DNA from: Ornithodoros turicata
Lineage: Eukaryota; Arthropoda; Arachnida; Ixodida; Argasidae
Length of the DNA stretch: 64,000 bases
Direction of reading: 5' to 3'
Assembly: GCF_037126465.1 (NCBI RefSeq)
Contig: NC_088201.1
Coordinates: forward strand, 197,726,403 to 197,790,402
This document shows, piece after piece, positions 21,673 through 34,468 of the stretch. Position 1 is the first letter of the stretch. Every line of letters begins with the position of its first letter. The position numbers and the translations under genes were made by a program. The notes beneath the pieces are model-generated. The model was given only the letters and a program-made list of their open reading frames with translations. It did not search any database and was not told where the DNA came from.

Positions 21673-21716
21673 AGCGCGTGCGCGCGCGCACACACACAGG
21701 CACACACACACACACT
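21673..21716. repeat. Alternating purine-pyrimidine (GC)n(CA)n tract
   Basis: A GTGCGCGCGCGCACACACAC-type tract, potentially Z-DNA forming. It is mirrored in the other two B copies (about 26,833 and 28,145). Confidence 0.8.
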
Positions 21717-22269
21717 AACATTTTCACACTCACAAACACAAAGTCTATTTTCACAACCACATAAATCCATATTATTCCTCAGGTCAATAATTATCCTGCC
21801 ATCGTCAAAAGACGGCACAGACATGTATGCTTACGCAAGGCAATCGGTCCTCGTTCCGGATGTAATAGGATATCGTCACTCGGCCGGCGCGAACCAATAA
21901 AGAAAGAAAGGAACGCATGTTCGCTATACGAAGAAAACGGTGCCGTGCTTCTACGCAGCGATCATTATACAGACGCGTAAATGTGAACATCATTCGCTAC
22001 ACACTGTAGCTCTCATCATTTTTAAACCAAACCGTGTTCATAGGTCTTCACTAAATAGGTGAGCCGATAATGACTCCAAATAAAATAAAATAAAATAATC
22101 ATTCCAGCATCGCTGGCTGCAAGCTTGGGTACCCAACAGAGCAGCGCGCTCCTATCAACACGCCTTGGGCTGACCTTACACACCCGAAGCCTTTTCTGAA
22201 TGCATTCTGCCGGCGCTGGAATAAAAGATTTATCGCGAGGGTACTACGATGTCAGCTCTGTTGCTGTTT

Positions 22270-22434
22270 AAGTGATAAAACAGTGCGCCCGAACCGCGAA
22301 GCGCGCGCGCGGGCCCGGTCTCGCGGTTTGGACTCGCGACGCGTGCGATTCCCCGCGGCGCGAGCGCAACGCGGACCCGTTCTCGCGGTTTGGACGCGCG
22401 CGATTGCCCGAGTAAGCGCACTGTTTTATCACTT
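22270..22434. repeat. GC-rich spacer S, arm-end copy
   Basis: A 165-bp island far more GC-rich than its surroundings, bounded by 19-bp perfect inverted repeats (AAGTGATAAAACAGTGCGC at 22,270-22,288; complement at 22,416-22,434). Inside, GCGGTTTGGAC repeats. It is followed by a 30-bp filler with reiterated CTTATCACTTA before the second B copy. Confidence 0.92.
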
Positions 22435-22464
22435 ACGTCTTATCTTACTGTCTTATCACTTATC

Positions 22465-25400
22465 ACGGCATCCTATTGTCTCAGGTCTACACAGTTTTTT
22501 TTTCACTAATGCTCCTCTAGACAAGGTCAACCTGAAACAATAGTCTCTCGGTATGCGGTCATCATGCAGGTGCGTGGCTCAAGGACGCGTACGCTCTAGA
22601 CAGGGCACCTGCTATTTATTGAATCACTATCCCTAGATTATTTCCTTTATTCTACTATAATGATTGTGTAGGGAACTATTGCAGAAAAACACCATAGACA
22701 AGAGGAGATTGTAGCATTTCATTCCCAAAGTCTTACTGTACAGGAAAAAAAAAATGGTTCAGCAAGACATAAAGTCACACACCTGTCCCCCTCGCGGTTA
22801 CTCTCTGAACTAAGTGAATCGCAAAATTATTAAGAATTGCTCTACTCCCATTCAAGGCAGCACTATAGTCAAGAATATGCCTTGTACAAAAGGAAAAAAA
22901 CTACATGCAGAAGGAAAGCATGTCAGAACAAGCCCAGGCATGTCAGCACATGTTTGTCAGACAAGGGGGGAAAAAGCGAAAAGAAACAAAGAAGGAAACC
23001 AGCATCAAACTATTTCTTCTTATTCAAAAACAGTGCTCATCATAAATCTGCCCAGGACAATACACACTATTTTTCTATTGCCACACTTTTTTCCAGTAAC
23101 GGTCAATGCATTGCTACAGACTGCGTGACGTCATCACATCCTGTCTGAAGAAGAAGACACCGGCAAAGACTCCTATTATTTATTGAATCGCAAGATTATT
23201 TCCTTTGTCCTACTCTTAATGACATTGATTCTCTCATTAAAATTCAACAAAAAAGCACCCCGCATATTATCGATTTTCACCCCAAAGGCTCATCATAGTC
23301 ATTAGAATTACAGTAAACTGCCACTGCTCTTTTAAAATAATAAGTGAGACCACTCAACATCACCTCCAGGCTTATGTAATACATGACCCTTTCTATGCTC
23401 ATACATTCGTTGTCTGAGGCTACACCTGCGAGCAAAAAAGGCGCGAAAGCACAAGACAGAACGCCTTTACGGGAACACGATAGCATTCCTATACTATATT
23501 AATGATTATTGCATTGCAGTTTAGAAAAACTACAACTAAACTATAATTTTAGGAGCCCAACTTTCTATGGAAACTATAATTGCCCTATTACTTGGATCGC
23601 TACTAATGAAGCGCTCCAATTTTTTCTCTCTTCCCATTTCAGCCTTGTCATGCAGGGAAGCAGACTCATATCCAAAATAATTAATTTACACTGAGGGTGC
23701 CGTGCTTCAGGAATTCCTATCCTGCGTTCAGATGCAAGCATTTCTTCACGGATACCTTTAACAGCTGACTTCCTCAACATATCGAACACCCAACAAAATC
23801 AAACAAACAATCAGAGAAACCCTCTTCTCAGCTGCACCATGCGACTTTCTTCTGCGTAAAATCGGTGATTTGAAGAAGAGAGCAGCGAAAAATTGCGCGC
23901 GCTTGTGCTCGACCTGAAGCATATGCCAATAAACCAAGAAAAAGGCACTCATGTCTGGTATCTGATAGTGCCACATACACAGACGCATTGCCCTTGCGTA
24001 AAGAAAGCACAGGACACGGATACACAAATTTCCTTGGGTGAGCAGGGAAAAGGCTTAAGACCACAGGTCACGACACATCGCCACGCGGCTAGCACAACAT
24101 GACACCAACAAGATACTAGCAGCGGGAAGAACTGCAACACTGCTAAACAAGTCCAGACATGCCACGATGGCGTCACAAATCAGGAAGAAAAAAAAAAGCA
24201 CACGCACGCACGCACAGAGGACAACGCATTAAACACACGGAGCGCTCAGGAATAATCGTAGCGTCACCGCACATCGCTACGAAGCTAAACGTCTAACACA
24301 AGACGACGACAACAAGATATTAGCTAAGGGTAAAAATTGCAACACTACCGAACAAGTCCAGACATGCGACATCGCATACAAAACACTGCTCATCGGGGAA
24401 AAGGCCTAAGCCTGCGGCGGATCATCATAGAGCGTACACAACTTCATTTTTTCTATTTTGCGTAAACTAAACGCGGTCTGCTTGGAAAACGACGTACAAA
24501 TTTTCTTAAGGAGCAGAGAAATATTTCTACTCCGTGCTCAGATACCAGCATTTCTGCTCAAAAACCTGCAAAATTAAACACTGCTTACTTCGTCAAGATA
24601 TCGAACAAAATCAAACAAACAACCCCACTTCCACTGGTAGAACACTATTCAGCTTTTACGCAGGAGGCTCTCTTCTACATAAAAAGTAGAGAAAATAAGA
24701 AAAGAGCAGCGAAATATTACACGCACATTTGCTTGACTTAAAAAAACCTGAAGCATATGCCAATAAACCAAGAAAAAGACACTCATGTCTGGTATCTGAT
24801 AGTGCCACATACACAGACGCATTGCCCTTGCGTAAAGAAAGCACAGGACAGGGATACACAAATTTCCTTAGGTGAGCAGGGAAAAGGCTGAAGACCTCAG
24901 GTCACCACACATCGCCACGCGGCTAGCACAACATGACAGCAACAAGATACTAGCAGCGGGAAGAACTGCAACACTGCTAAACAAGTCCAGACATGCCACG
25001 ATGACGTCACAAATCAGGAGAAAAAAAAGCACACGCATGCACGCACAGAGGACAACGCATTAAACACACGGAGCGCTCAGGAATAATCGTAGCGTTACCG
25101 CACATCGCTACGAAGCTCAACGTCTAACACAAGACGACGACAACAACAAGATATTAACGAAGGGTAAAAATTGCAACACTGAACAAGTCCAGACATGCGA
25201 CATCGCATACAAAACACTGCTCATCGGGGAAAAGGCCTAAGCCTGCGGCGGATCATCATAGAGCATACACAACTTCATTTTTCTATTTTGCGTAAACTAA
25301 ACGCGGTCTGCTTGGAAAACGACGTACAAATTTTCTTAGGGAGCAGAGAAATATAGAAATTTGTACTCCGTGCTCAGATACCAGCCTTTCTGCTCAAAAA

Positions 25401-27426
25401 CCTGCAAAATTAAGCTCTGCTTACTTCGTTAAGATATCGAACACCCAACAAAATCAAACAAACAACCCCACTTCCACTGGTAGAACACTATTCAGCTTTT
25501 ACGCAGGAGGCTTTCTTCTACATAAAAAGTAGAGAAAATAAGAAAAGAGCAGCGAAATATTACACGCACTTTTGCTCGCATAGCTATAAGAGAAAAAAAT
25601 AAATAAAATAACGACGCACACGCTAATAAACTGTGACAAAGACACCCATTTCTGCTATCAGATAATTATTGCATAATGCTAAATACTCATTTGCATTGGC
25701 CCTGCGTGAAGAAACCACAGGACAGGGATACACAATCTATCTTAAGCGAGCACGGAAAGTCACTTCTACTCGAACAGCTTAATACCATAAAGTCTGAATT
25801 TTTGCAAAGAAAATAAAGCCTGAACAGCGCTACGAAGGTGACAGACACATACTAACAGACAAACAAACACTTCTTCGAGTCTGTATTATCTTTTAAAAAA
25901 TAACGAAAGCACACATAAAAAAAATCAAATCGGCTAGGTAGCCTACCAGACGTTGTGCCTTAAAGTTGGCTGCACGCAATGTGCGGAAGCATGCTGTGAA
26001 GCCAACTTGCGGTTTTGCTGGATGCACATGAAGTCCGATTCCAATTGGAAATCGCGCTAAGGACGTGCCAAACGTGGAATTTTCGCAAGATTAATCCCAA
26101 TACCTGGAATTCTGTTCATTTTAGCGGGAATGCTGGCGCTTGTGCTCCATTATTCGAAATTTTCGAATATTCGAATTTCTCGATTATCAAATTTTCGAAT
26201 ACGAATAGGGTTCGAATATCAACAATATTCGAACAATATTCGAAATTTCGAATATTCGCACACCTCTAGTGAATACTGACACTCAACGATATATAACAAA
26301 AAACAAACAAATTCCATTCTCATGAACTCTCCTCTGCCGAGCGGCTTTCTCCTGCTCTACCTGGATGCTGACTTTTTCCCCCCTCACCTACATTCTGAGT
26401 AAAAACAGTGACAGAAGAAAAGAACCGCGAAAACTTACACGCATTTGTGTCACAGGACAGGGATACACAAATTTCCTTAAGTGAGCAGGGAAAAGGCTTA
26501 AGTCGGTACCGCTCAGGAATAATCGGAGAATCACCGCGTATCGCTACGCGGCTAGCGCTTGAACAGCGCTACGAACGTGACAGATACATACTAACAAACA
26601 AACAAACAACAGCAGGACCGGCGTCGGGCACTCATAAAATACCCTGGCCAAAACAAAGACTTCGCCAGGTTCGCGAGGCAATTCCATTAAAAACGCTCGT
26701 CCTATCCTACAGATAGCAATGCAAACGCGACTGCCCTTATTTTTTAAACCACTATTTCACGCAATAGTACATAAATGTATCACTCGTGCCACACGAAAAG
26801 GCAAACACTTACTTGTCAAGTGGGGTCCCAGCGCGTGCGCGCGCGCACACACACAGGCACACACACACACACTAACATTTTCACACTCACAAACACAAAG
26901 TCTATTTTCACAACCACATAAATCCATATTATTCCTCAGGTCAATAATTATCCTGCCATCGTCAAAAGACGGCACAGACATGTATGCTTACGCAAGACAA
27001 TCGGTCCTCGTTCCGGATGTAATAGGATATCGTCACTCGGCCGGCGCGAACCAATAAAGAAAGAAAGGAACGCATGTTCGCTATACGAAGAAAACGGTGC
27101 CGTGCTTCTACGCAGCGATCATTATACAGACGCGTAAATGTGAACATCATTCGCTACACACTGTAGCTCTCATCATTTTTAAACCAAACCGTGTTCATAA
27201 GTCTTCACTAAATAGGTGAGCCGATAATGACTCCAAATAAAATAAAATAAAATAATCATTCCAGCATCGCTGGCTGCAAGCTTGGGTACCCAACAGAGCA
27301 GCGCGCTCCTATCAACACGCCTTGGGCTGACCTTACACACCCGAAGCCTTTTCTGAATGCATTCTGCCGGCGCTGGAATAAAAGATTTATCGCGAGGGTA
27401 CGACGATGTCAGCTCTGTTGCTGTTT
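22465..27426. repeat. Segment B, copy 2 (direct, between the arms)
   Basis: A direct copy of 17,308-22,269 with only scattered substitutions and short indels (for example A at 23,287 against G in copy 1). It ends exactly at spacer S, with which it and the following inverted copy form a 10-kb palindrome with a 165-bp loop. Confidence 0.93.
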
Positions 27427-27591
27427 AAGTGATAAAACAGTGCGCTTACTCGGGCAATCGCGCGCGTCCAAACCGCGAGAACGGGTCCGCGTTGCGCTCG
27501 CGCCGCGGGGAATCGCACGCGTCGCGAGTCCAAACCGCGAGACCGGGCCCGCGCGCGCGCTTCGCGGTTCGGGCGCACTGTTTTATCACTT
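27427..27591. repeat. GC-rich spacer S, palindrome centre, inverted
   Basis: The exact reverse complement of 22,270-22,434, bounded by the same 19-bp inverted repeats. It is the loop between segment B copy 2 and the inverted copy 3, making position ~27,509 the symmetry axis. Confidence 0.93.
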
Positions 27592-30500
27592 AAACAGCAA
27601 CAGAGCTGACATCGTAGTACCCTCGCGATAAATCTTTTATTCCAGCGCCGGCAGAATGCATTCAGAAAAGGCTTCGGGTGTGTAAGGTCAGCCCAAGGCG
27701 TGTTGATAGGAGCGCGCTGCTCTGTTGGGTACCCAAGCTTGCAGCCAGCGATGCTGGAATGATTATTTTATTTTATTTTATTTGGAGTCATTATCGGCTC
27801 ACCTATTTAGTGAAGACCTATGAACACGGTTTGGTTTAAAAATGATGAGAGCTACAGTGTGTAGCGAATGATGTTCACATTTACGCGTCTGTATAATGAT
27901 CGCTGCGTAGAAGCACGGCACCGTTTTCTTCGTATAGCGAACATGCGTTCCTTTCTTTCTTTATTGGTTCGCGCCGGCCGAGTGACGATATCCTATTACA
28001 TCCGGAACGAGGACCGATTGTCTTGCGTAAGCATACATGTCTGTGCCGTCTTTTGACGATGGCAGGATAATTATTGACCTGAGGAATAATATGGATTTAT
28101 GTGGTTGTGAAAATAGACTTTGTGTTTGTGAGTGTGAAAATGTTAGTGTGTGTGTGTGTGCCTGTGTGTGTGCGCGCGCGCACGCGCTGGGACCCCACTT
28201 GACAAGTAAGTGTTTGCCTTTTCGTGTGGCACGAGTGATACATTTATGTACTATTGCGTGAAATAGTGGTTTAAAAAATAAGGGCAGTCGCGTTTGCATT
28301 GCTATCTGTAGGATAGGACGAGCGTTTTTAATGGAATTGCCTCGCGAACCTGGCGAAGTCTTTGTTTTGGCCAGGGTATTTTATGAGTGCCCGACGCCGG
28401 TCCTGCTGTTGTTTGTTTGTTTGTTAGTATGTATCTGTCACGTTCGTAGCGCTGTTCAAGCGCTAGCCGCGTAGCGATACGCGGTGATTCTCCGATTATT
28501 CCTGAGCGGTACCGACTTAAGCCTTTTCCCTGCTCACTTAAGGAAATTTGTGTATCCCTGTCCTGTGACACAAATGCGTGTAAGTTTTCGCGGTTCTTTT
28601 CTTCTGTCACTGTTTTTACTCAGAATGTAGGTGAGGGGGGAAAAAGTCAGCATCCAGGTAGAGCAGGAGAAAGCCGCTCGGCAGAGGAGAGTTCATGAGA
28701 ATGGAATTTGTTTGTTTTTTGTTATATATCGTTGAGTGTCAGTATTCACTAGAGGTGTGCGAATATTCGAAATTTCGAATATTGTTCGAATATTGTTGAT
28801 ATTCGAACCATATTCGTATTCGAAAATTTGATAATCGAGAAATTCGAATATTCGAAAATTTCGAATAATGGAGCACAAGCGCCAGCATTCCCGCTAAAAT
28901 GAACAGAATTCCAGGTATTGGGATTAATCTTGCGAAAATTCCACGTTTGGCACGTCCTTAGCGCGATTTCCAATTGGAATCGGACTTCATGTGCATCCAG
29001 CAAAACCGCAAGTTGGCTTCACAGCATGCTTCCGCACATTGCGTGCAGCCAACTTTAAGGCACAACGTCTGGTAGGCTACCTAGCCGATTTGATTTTTTT
29101 TATGTGTGCTTTCGTTATTTTTTAAAAGATAATACAGACTCGAAGAAGTGTTTGTTTGTCCGTTAGTATGTGTCTGTCACCTTCGTAGCGCTGTTCAGGC
29201 TTTATTTTCTTTGCAAAAATTCAGACTTTATGGTATTAAGCTGTTCGAGTAGAAGTGACTTTCCGTGCTCGCTTAAGATAGATTGTGTATCCCTGTCCTG
29301 TGGTTTCTTCACGCAGGGCCAATGCAAATGAGTATTTAGCATTATGCAATAATTATCTGATAGCAGAAATGGGTGTCTTTGTCACAGTTTATTAGCGTGT
29401 GCGTCGTTATTTTATTTATTTTTTTCTCTTATAGCTATGCGAGCAAAAGTGCGTGTAATATTTCGCTGCTCTTTTCTTATTTTCTCTACTTTTTATGTAG
29501 AAGAAAGCCTCCTGCGTAAAAGCTGAATAGTGTTCTACCAGTGGAAGTGGGGTTGTTTGTTTGATTTTGTTGGGTGTTCGATATCTTAACGAAGTAAGCA
29601 GAGCTTAATTTTGCAGGTTTTTGAGCAGAAAGGCTGGTATCTGAGCACGGAGTACAAATTTCTATATTTCTCTGCTCCCTAAGAAAATTTGTACGTCGTT
29701 TTCCAAGCAGACCGCGTTTAGTTTACGCAAAATAGAAAAATGAAGTTGTGTATGCTCTATGATGATCCGCCGCAGGCTTAGGCCTTTTCCCCGATGAGCA
29801 GTGTTTTGTATGCGATGTCGCATGTCTGGACTTGTTCAGTGTTGCAATTTTTACCCTTCGTTAATATCTTGTTGTTGTCGTCGTCTTGTGTTAGACGTTG
29901 AGCTTCGTAGCGATGTGCGGTAACGCTACGATTATTCCTGAGCGCTCCGTGTGTTTAATGCGTTGTCCTCTGTGCGTGCATGCGTGTGCTTTTTTTTCTC
30001 CTGATTTGTGACGTCATCGTGGCATGTCTGGACTTGTTTAGCAGTGTTGCAGTTCTTCCCGCTGCTAGTATCTTGTTGCTGTCATGTTGTGCTAGCCGCG
30101 TGGCGATGTGTGGTGACCTGAGGTCTTCAGCCTTTTCCCTGCTCACCTAAGGAAATTTGTGTATCCCTGTCCTGTGCTTTCTTTACGCAAGGGCAATGCG
30201 TCTGTGTATGTGGCACTATCAGATACCAGACATGAGTGTCTTTTTCTTGGTTTATTGGCATATGCTTCAGGTTTTTTAAGTCAAGCAAATGTGCGTATAA
30301 TATTTCGCTGCTCTTTTCTTATTTTCTCTACTTTTTATGTAGAAGAAAGCCTCCTGCGTAAAAGCTGAATAGTGTTCTACCAGTGGAAGTGGGGTTGTTT
30401 GTTTGATTTTGTTCGATATCTTGACGAAGTAAGCAGTGTTTAATTTTGCAGGTTTTTGAGCAGAAATGCTGGTATCTGAGCACGGAGTAGAAATATTTCT

Positions 30501-33500
30501 CTGCTCCTTAAGAAAATTTGTACGTCGTTTTCCAAGCAGACCGCGTTTAGTTTACGCAAAATAGAAAAAATGAAGTTGTGTACGCTCTATGATGATCCGC
30601 CGCAGGCTTAGGCCTTTTCCCCGATGAGCAGTGTTTTGTATGCGATGTCGCATGTCTGGACTTGTTCGGTAGTGTTGCAATTTTTACCCTTAGCTAATAT
30701 CTTGTTGTCGTCGTCTTGTGTTAGACGTTTAGCTTCGTAGCGATGTGCGGTGACGCTACGATTATTCCTGAGCGCTCCGTGTGTTTAATGCGTTGTCCTC
30801 TGTGCGTGCGTGCGTGTGCTTTTTTTTTCTTCCTGATTTGTGACGCCATCGTGGCATGTCTGGACTTGTTTAGCAGTGTTGCAGTTCTTCCCGCTGCTAG
30901 TATCTTGTTGGTGTCATGTTGTGCTAGCCGCGTGGCGATGTGTCGTGACCTGTGGTCTTAAGCCTTTTCCCTGCTCACCCAAGGAAATTTGTGTATCCGT
31001 GTCCTGTGCTTTCTTTACGCAAGGGCAATGCGTCTGTGTATGTGGCACTATCAGATAGCAGACATGAGTGCCTTTTTCTTGGTTTATTGGCATATGCTTC
31101 AGGTCGAGCACAAGCGCGCGCAATTTTTCGCTGCTCTCTTCTTCAAATCACCGATTTTACGCAGAAGAAAGTCGCATGGTGCAGCTGAGAAGAGGGTTTC
31201 TCTGATTGTTTGTTTGATTTTGTTGGGTGTTCGATATGTTGAGGAAGTCAGCTGTTAAAGGTATCCGTGAAGAAATGCTTGCATCTGAACGCAGGATAGG
31301 AATTCCTGAAGCACGGCACCCTCAGTGTAAATTAATTATTTTGGATATGAGTCTGCTTCCCTGCATGACAAGGCTGAAATGGGAAGAGAGAAAAAATTGG
31401 AGCGCTTCATTAGTAGCGATCCAAGTAATAGGGCAATTATAGTTTCCATAGAAAGTTGGGCTCCTAAAATTATAGTTTAGTTGTAGTTTTTCTAAACTGC
31501 AATGCAATAATCATTAATATAGTATAGGAATGCTATCGTGTTCCCGTAAAGGCGTTCTGTCTTGTGCTTTCGCGCCTTTTTTGCTCGCAGGTGTAGCCTC
31601 AGGCAACGAATGTATGAGCATAGAAAGGGTCATGTATTACATAAGCCTGGAGGTGATGTTGAGTGGTCTCACTTATTATTTTAAAAGAGCAGTGGCAGTT
31701 TACTGTAATTCTAATGACCATGATGAGCCTTTGGGGTGAAAATCGATAATATGCGGGGTGCTTTTTTGTTGAATTTTAATGAGAGAATCAATGTCATTAA
31801 GAGTAGGACAAAGGAAATAATCTTGCGATTCAATAAATAATAGGAGTCTTTGCCGGTGTCTTCTTCTTCAGACAGGATGTGATGACGTCACGCAGTCTGT
31901 AGCAATGCATTGACCGTTACTGGAAAAAAGTGTGGCAATAGAAAAATAGTGTGTATTGTCCTGGGCAGATTTATGATGAGCACTGTTTTTGAATAAGAAG
32001 AAATAGTTTGATGCTGGTTTCCTTCTTTGTTTCTTTTCGCTTTTTCCCCCCTTGTCTGACAAACATGTGCTGACATGCCTGGGCTTGTTCTGACATGCTT
32101 TCCTTCTGCATGTAGTTTTTTTCCTTTTGTACAAGGCATATTCTTGACTATAGTGCTGCCTTGAATGGGAGTAGAGCAATTCTTAATAATTTTGCGATTC
32201 ATTTAGTTCAGAGAGTAGCCGCGAGGGGGACAGGTGTGTGACTTTATGTCTTGCTGAACCATTTTTTTTTTCCTGTACAGTAAGACTTTGGGAATGAAAT
32301 GCTACAATCTCCTCTTGTCTATGGTGTTTTTCTGCAATAGTTCCCTACACAATCATTATAGTAGAATAAAGGAAATAATCTAGGGATAGTGATTCAATAA
32401 ATAGCAGGTGCCCTGTCTAGAGCGTACGCGTCCTTGAGCCACGCACCTGCATGATGACCGCATACCGAGAGACTATTGTTTCAGGTTGACCTTGTCTAGA
32501 GGAGCATTAGTGAAAAAAAAACTGTGTAGCCCTGAGACAATAGGATGCCGTCACGACCAATGAGACTGGCCTGCAGGGGGCGCAAGGATTCACTTCTCTC
32601 TTGGACACTGGCGGGTGTAGACACGGTAATTATGATCCTGGCGTTGGCCGTCAGTGGAAGAGCGTAGCTTAGGTGGGGTTCCGTCTGCCTCTGGTGGGGT
32701 GTGGATGTATGGTTCGTCACTGGTGAATGGTGTTCGACAATGCAGGTGGATTTTGTGACGAGCGGATTTACAATGAGGGAATGCTGTGAACGGGAAAAAT
32801 GATGGTGAGTGCCTTTTTCACTCTGTTCAAGTGTTCGTTTTCCTCTGTTGCCCAACAGTCGTGCGAATTTGTCCTGACGTGTCCTGACATGCCCCGATAT
32901 GCATGCTTTCCTTTGTTAACGCTTTGTATTTTGTCTTTGTTTGACAAGGAACATTGTCGTCTTGACGATAGTGCTGCCCTGAGTTCTGCGCGCGTTGATT
33001 TGTTGAGTGCCTAGTCCTCTTATTAGCCGTTGATGGAGTTACATGTTAGGATGTTTTGTTCTTTTGCAAGTCTCATTTAGTAAGACTTTGGAATTCCTAC
33101 GATCAGTTTTCATGCATGGTGCTCTTCTGCAATAGTTTCCTATGCAATCGTTATAGAAGAATAAAGCAAATAATCTTGGGATAGTGATTCAATAAATAAT
33201 AGGTCCCCTGTCTAGAGCGCACGCGTCCTTGAGCCACGCAGGTGCATGATGACGTCATACCGTGGCTTCACTGCAGATTGACCAAAGGAGCATTAGTGGA
33301 AAAAAACAGTGTAGCCCTGAGACAATAGGATGATGTCTGGACCAATGAGAACTGCCAGCAGGGGGCGCAGGAATGCTCTTCTCACTTAGCCTCACGACCA
33401 ATGAGAACGGCCAGCAGGGGGCGCAGGAATGCTCTTCTCTCTTAGCCTCTCGCAGGTGGCGGTAGGAGCGCGCAGAGAGCGCTACGAGCGCGCGCATGCG

Positions 33501-34462
33501 TAGCACCCGTAGAGTGGCGCTTACGTCAGTCCACCTCTGGCTCTCGTTGGGAGAAGACGTGCGGTCGTTCGCTCCGTCGTCACTTGATCCCTGGCTGTCG
33601 ACGAGAGCAGTCGCATCGGTCTGCGCTCCTACTGTGGTGAGGTGATTTGTTGTGTAACTAATGATTTCGCCAACTTTGTTCCCGCTTTGTTTGCGATTTT
33701 CGTGCCCGTGCACGTCGGGTGCTGGTTGCTGTTGTCCGGGCATTCCCGCCATTTTCTATCATCTTCTGCCTTGGGACCGGGAGTAGCGCTGGCGTGATTC
33801 TTAATAATTTTGTTGTGAGATTAGTTGAGAAAGTAACCGCTAGGGGGTGCAGCTGCGGGGTTTGTACAGGACAAAAACCATTACGAGTCAGTTTCTGCCT
33901 GCCTCTCGGATGGAGCAGTCGCATGGTTCTGTGCTCCTGTTCTGGTGGGCTCATTTGTTGTGTAACTAATTTTTTTGTTGTTAGCTATTGATGGTTTGCA
34001 TACTCTTGCTTTTCCAGCCTCTGTATTACGAGTGTTTTTCTCCTTGCATGCCCAGAGCTGTCCTAACTTGCCCAGACATGCCGTGATGACGTCACAGCTG
34101 ACGTCACAGGATGTCCGGAACTGGTGGTCATAGCTGCGATGCTTTGCAACCTGCCTCTGTGCTCCGTCGCCCAGCGACGGTCAGCGGCCTTTCCGGACCG
34201 CTTTCTTCAAGATGGCGCCGTTGATCTTCAATTAAACTCCTTCTCTCCACTCTATTTCTATCTATTTTTTTATTTTTTATGGACTCTCATAGTGCACAAC
34301 GCTCAGCTGGTCTGGACACGAGTTAGACTTTCCCCAATTAGTGTGGTGGCTCCCTGGAGGGTGCTGATTAATGTGGGGGGTCCCAATTAGCTCTAATTGC
34401 TAATTAAATCGTGTTCAGGCCAGTTGGGCGTTGTGCACTGTGAGAGTCCAGTACCTACTACT
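27592..34462. repeat. Right inverted arm (B and A inverted)
   Basis: The reverse complement of 15,406-22,269, with private differences (for example GCCTGAGG against GTCTGAGG on the left-arm strand) and shared ones with either left copy at different sites. It ends in the mirror terminal stem-loop at 34,281-34,449 and CCTACTACT before the right CATGTA. Confidence 0.93.
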
Positions 34463-34468
34463 CATGTA
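34463..34468. repeat. Target-site duplication CATGTA (right)
   Basis: Matches 15,400-15,405. Confidence 0.9.

Larger units (their letters stand above)
17308..22269. repeat. Segment B, copy 1 (direct)
   Basis: A 4,962-bp unit repeated directly at 22,465-27,426 (constant offset 5,157 apart from tiny indels) and inverted at 27,592-~32,554. Internally it has ~830-bp degenerate tandem subunits starting near 18,617, 19,438 and 20,273 (each begins around ATATCGAACA...AAATCAAACAAACAA). No protein family is recognisable in its frames. Confidence 0.93.
15406..34462. mobile_element. Giant palindromic element, 19,057 bp, 6-bp TSD
   Basis: The left arm 15,406-22,434 and right arm 27,427-34,462 are inverted copies differing by scattered substitutions and small indels (7,029 versus 7,036 bp). 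A direct copy of the inner arm lies between them. The termini are AGTAGTAGGTACTGG and its complement, flanked by CATGTA on both sides. The 6-bp TSD, 15-20 kb length and AG start resemble Maverick/Polinton elements, but I see none of their genes (protein-primed polymerase B, integrase, packaging ATPase, capsid); all reading frames inside are short and without family motifs. IS3EU- and Dada-type DNA transposons also make 6-bp duplications. The best description is a giant non-autonomous foldback element of uncertain superfamily. Confidence 0.9.

Noticed and set aside
22283..22543. Arg/Ala-rich frames over spacer S on both strands
   Set aside because: They arise from the GC-rich CGCG-type sequence and read on both strands of the same spacer; no sign of real coding.
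15406..34462. Palindrome as a sequencing or assembly artefact
   Set aside because: The matching CATGTA on both sides, unlike outer flanks, and a mosaic of variants between copies are not expected from a missed-adapter or chimeric read. It still deserves confirmation by long reads.
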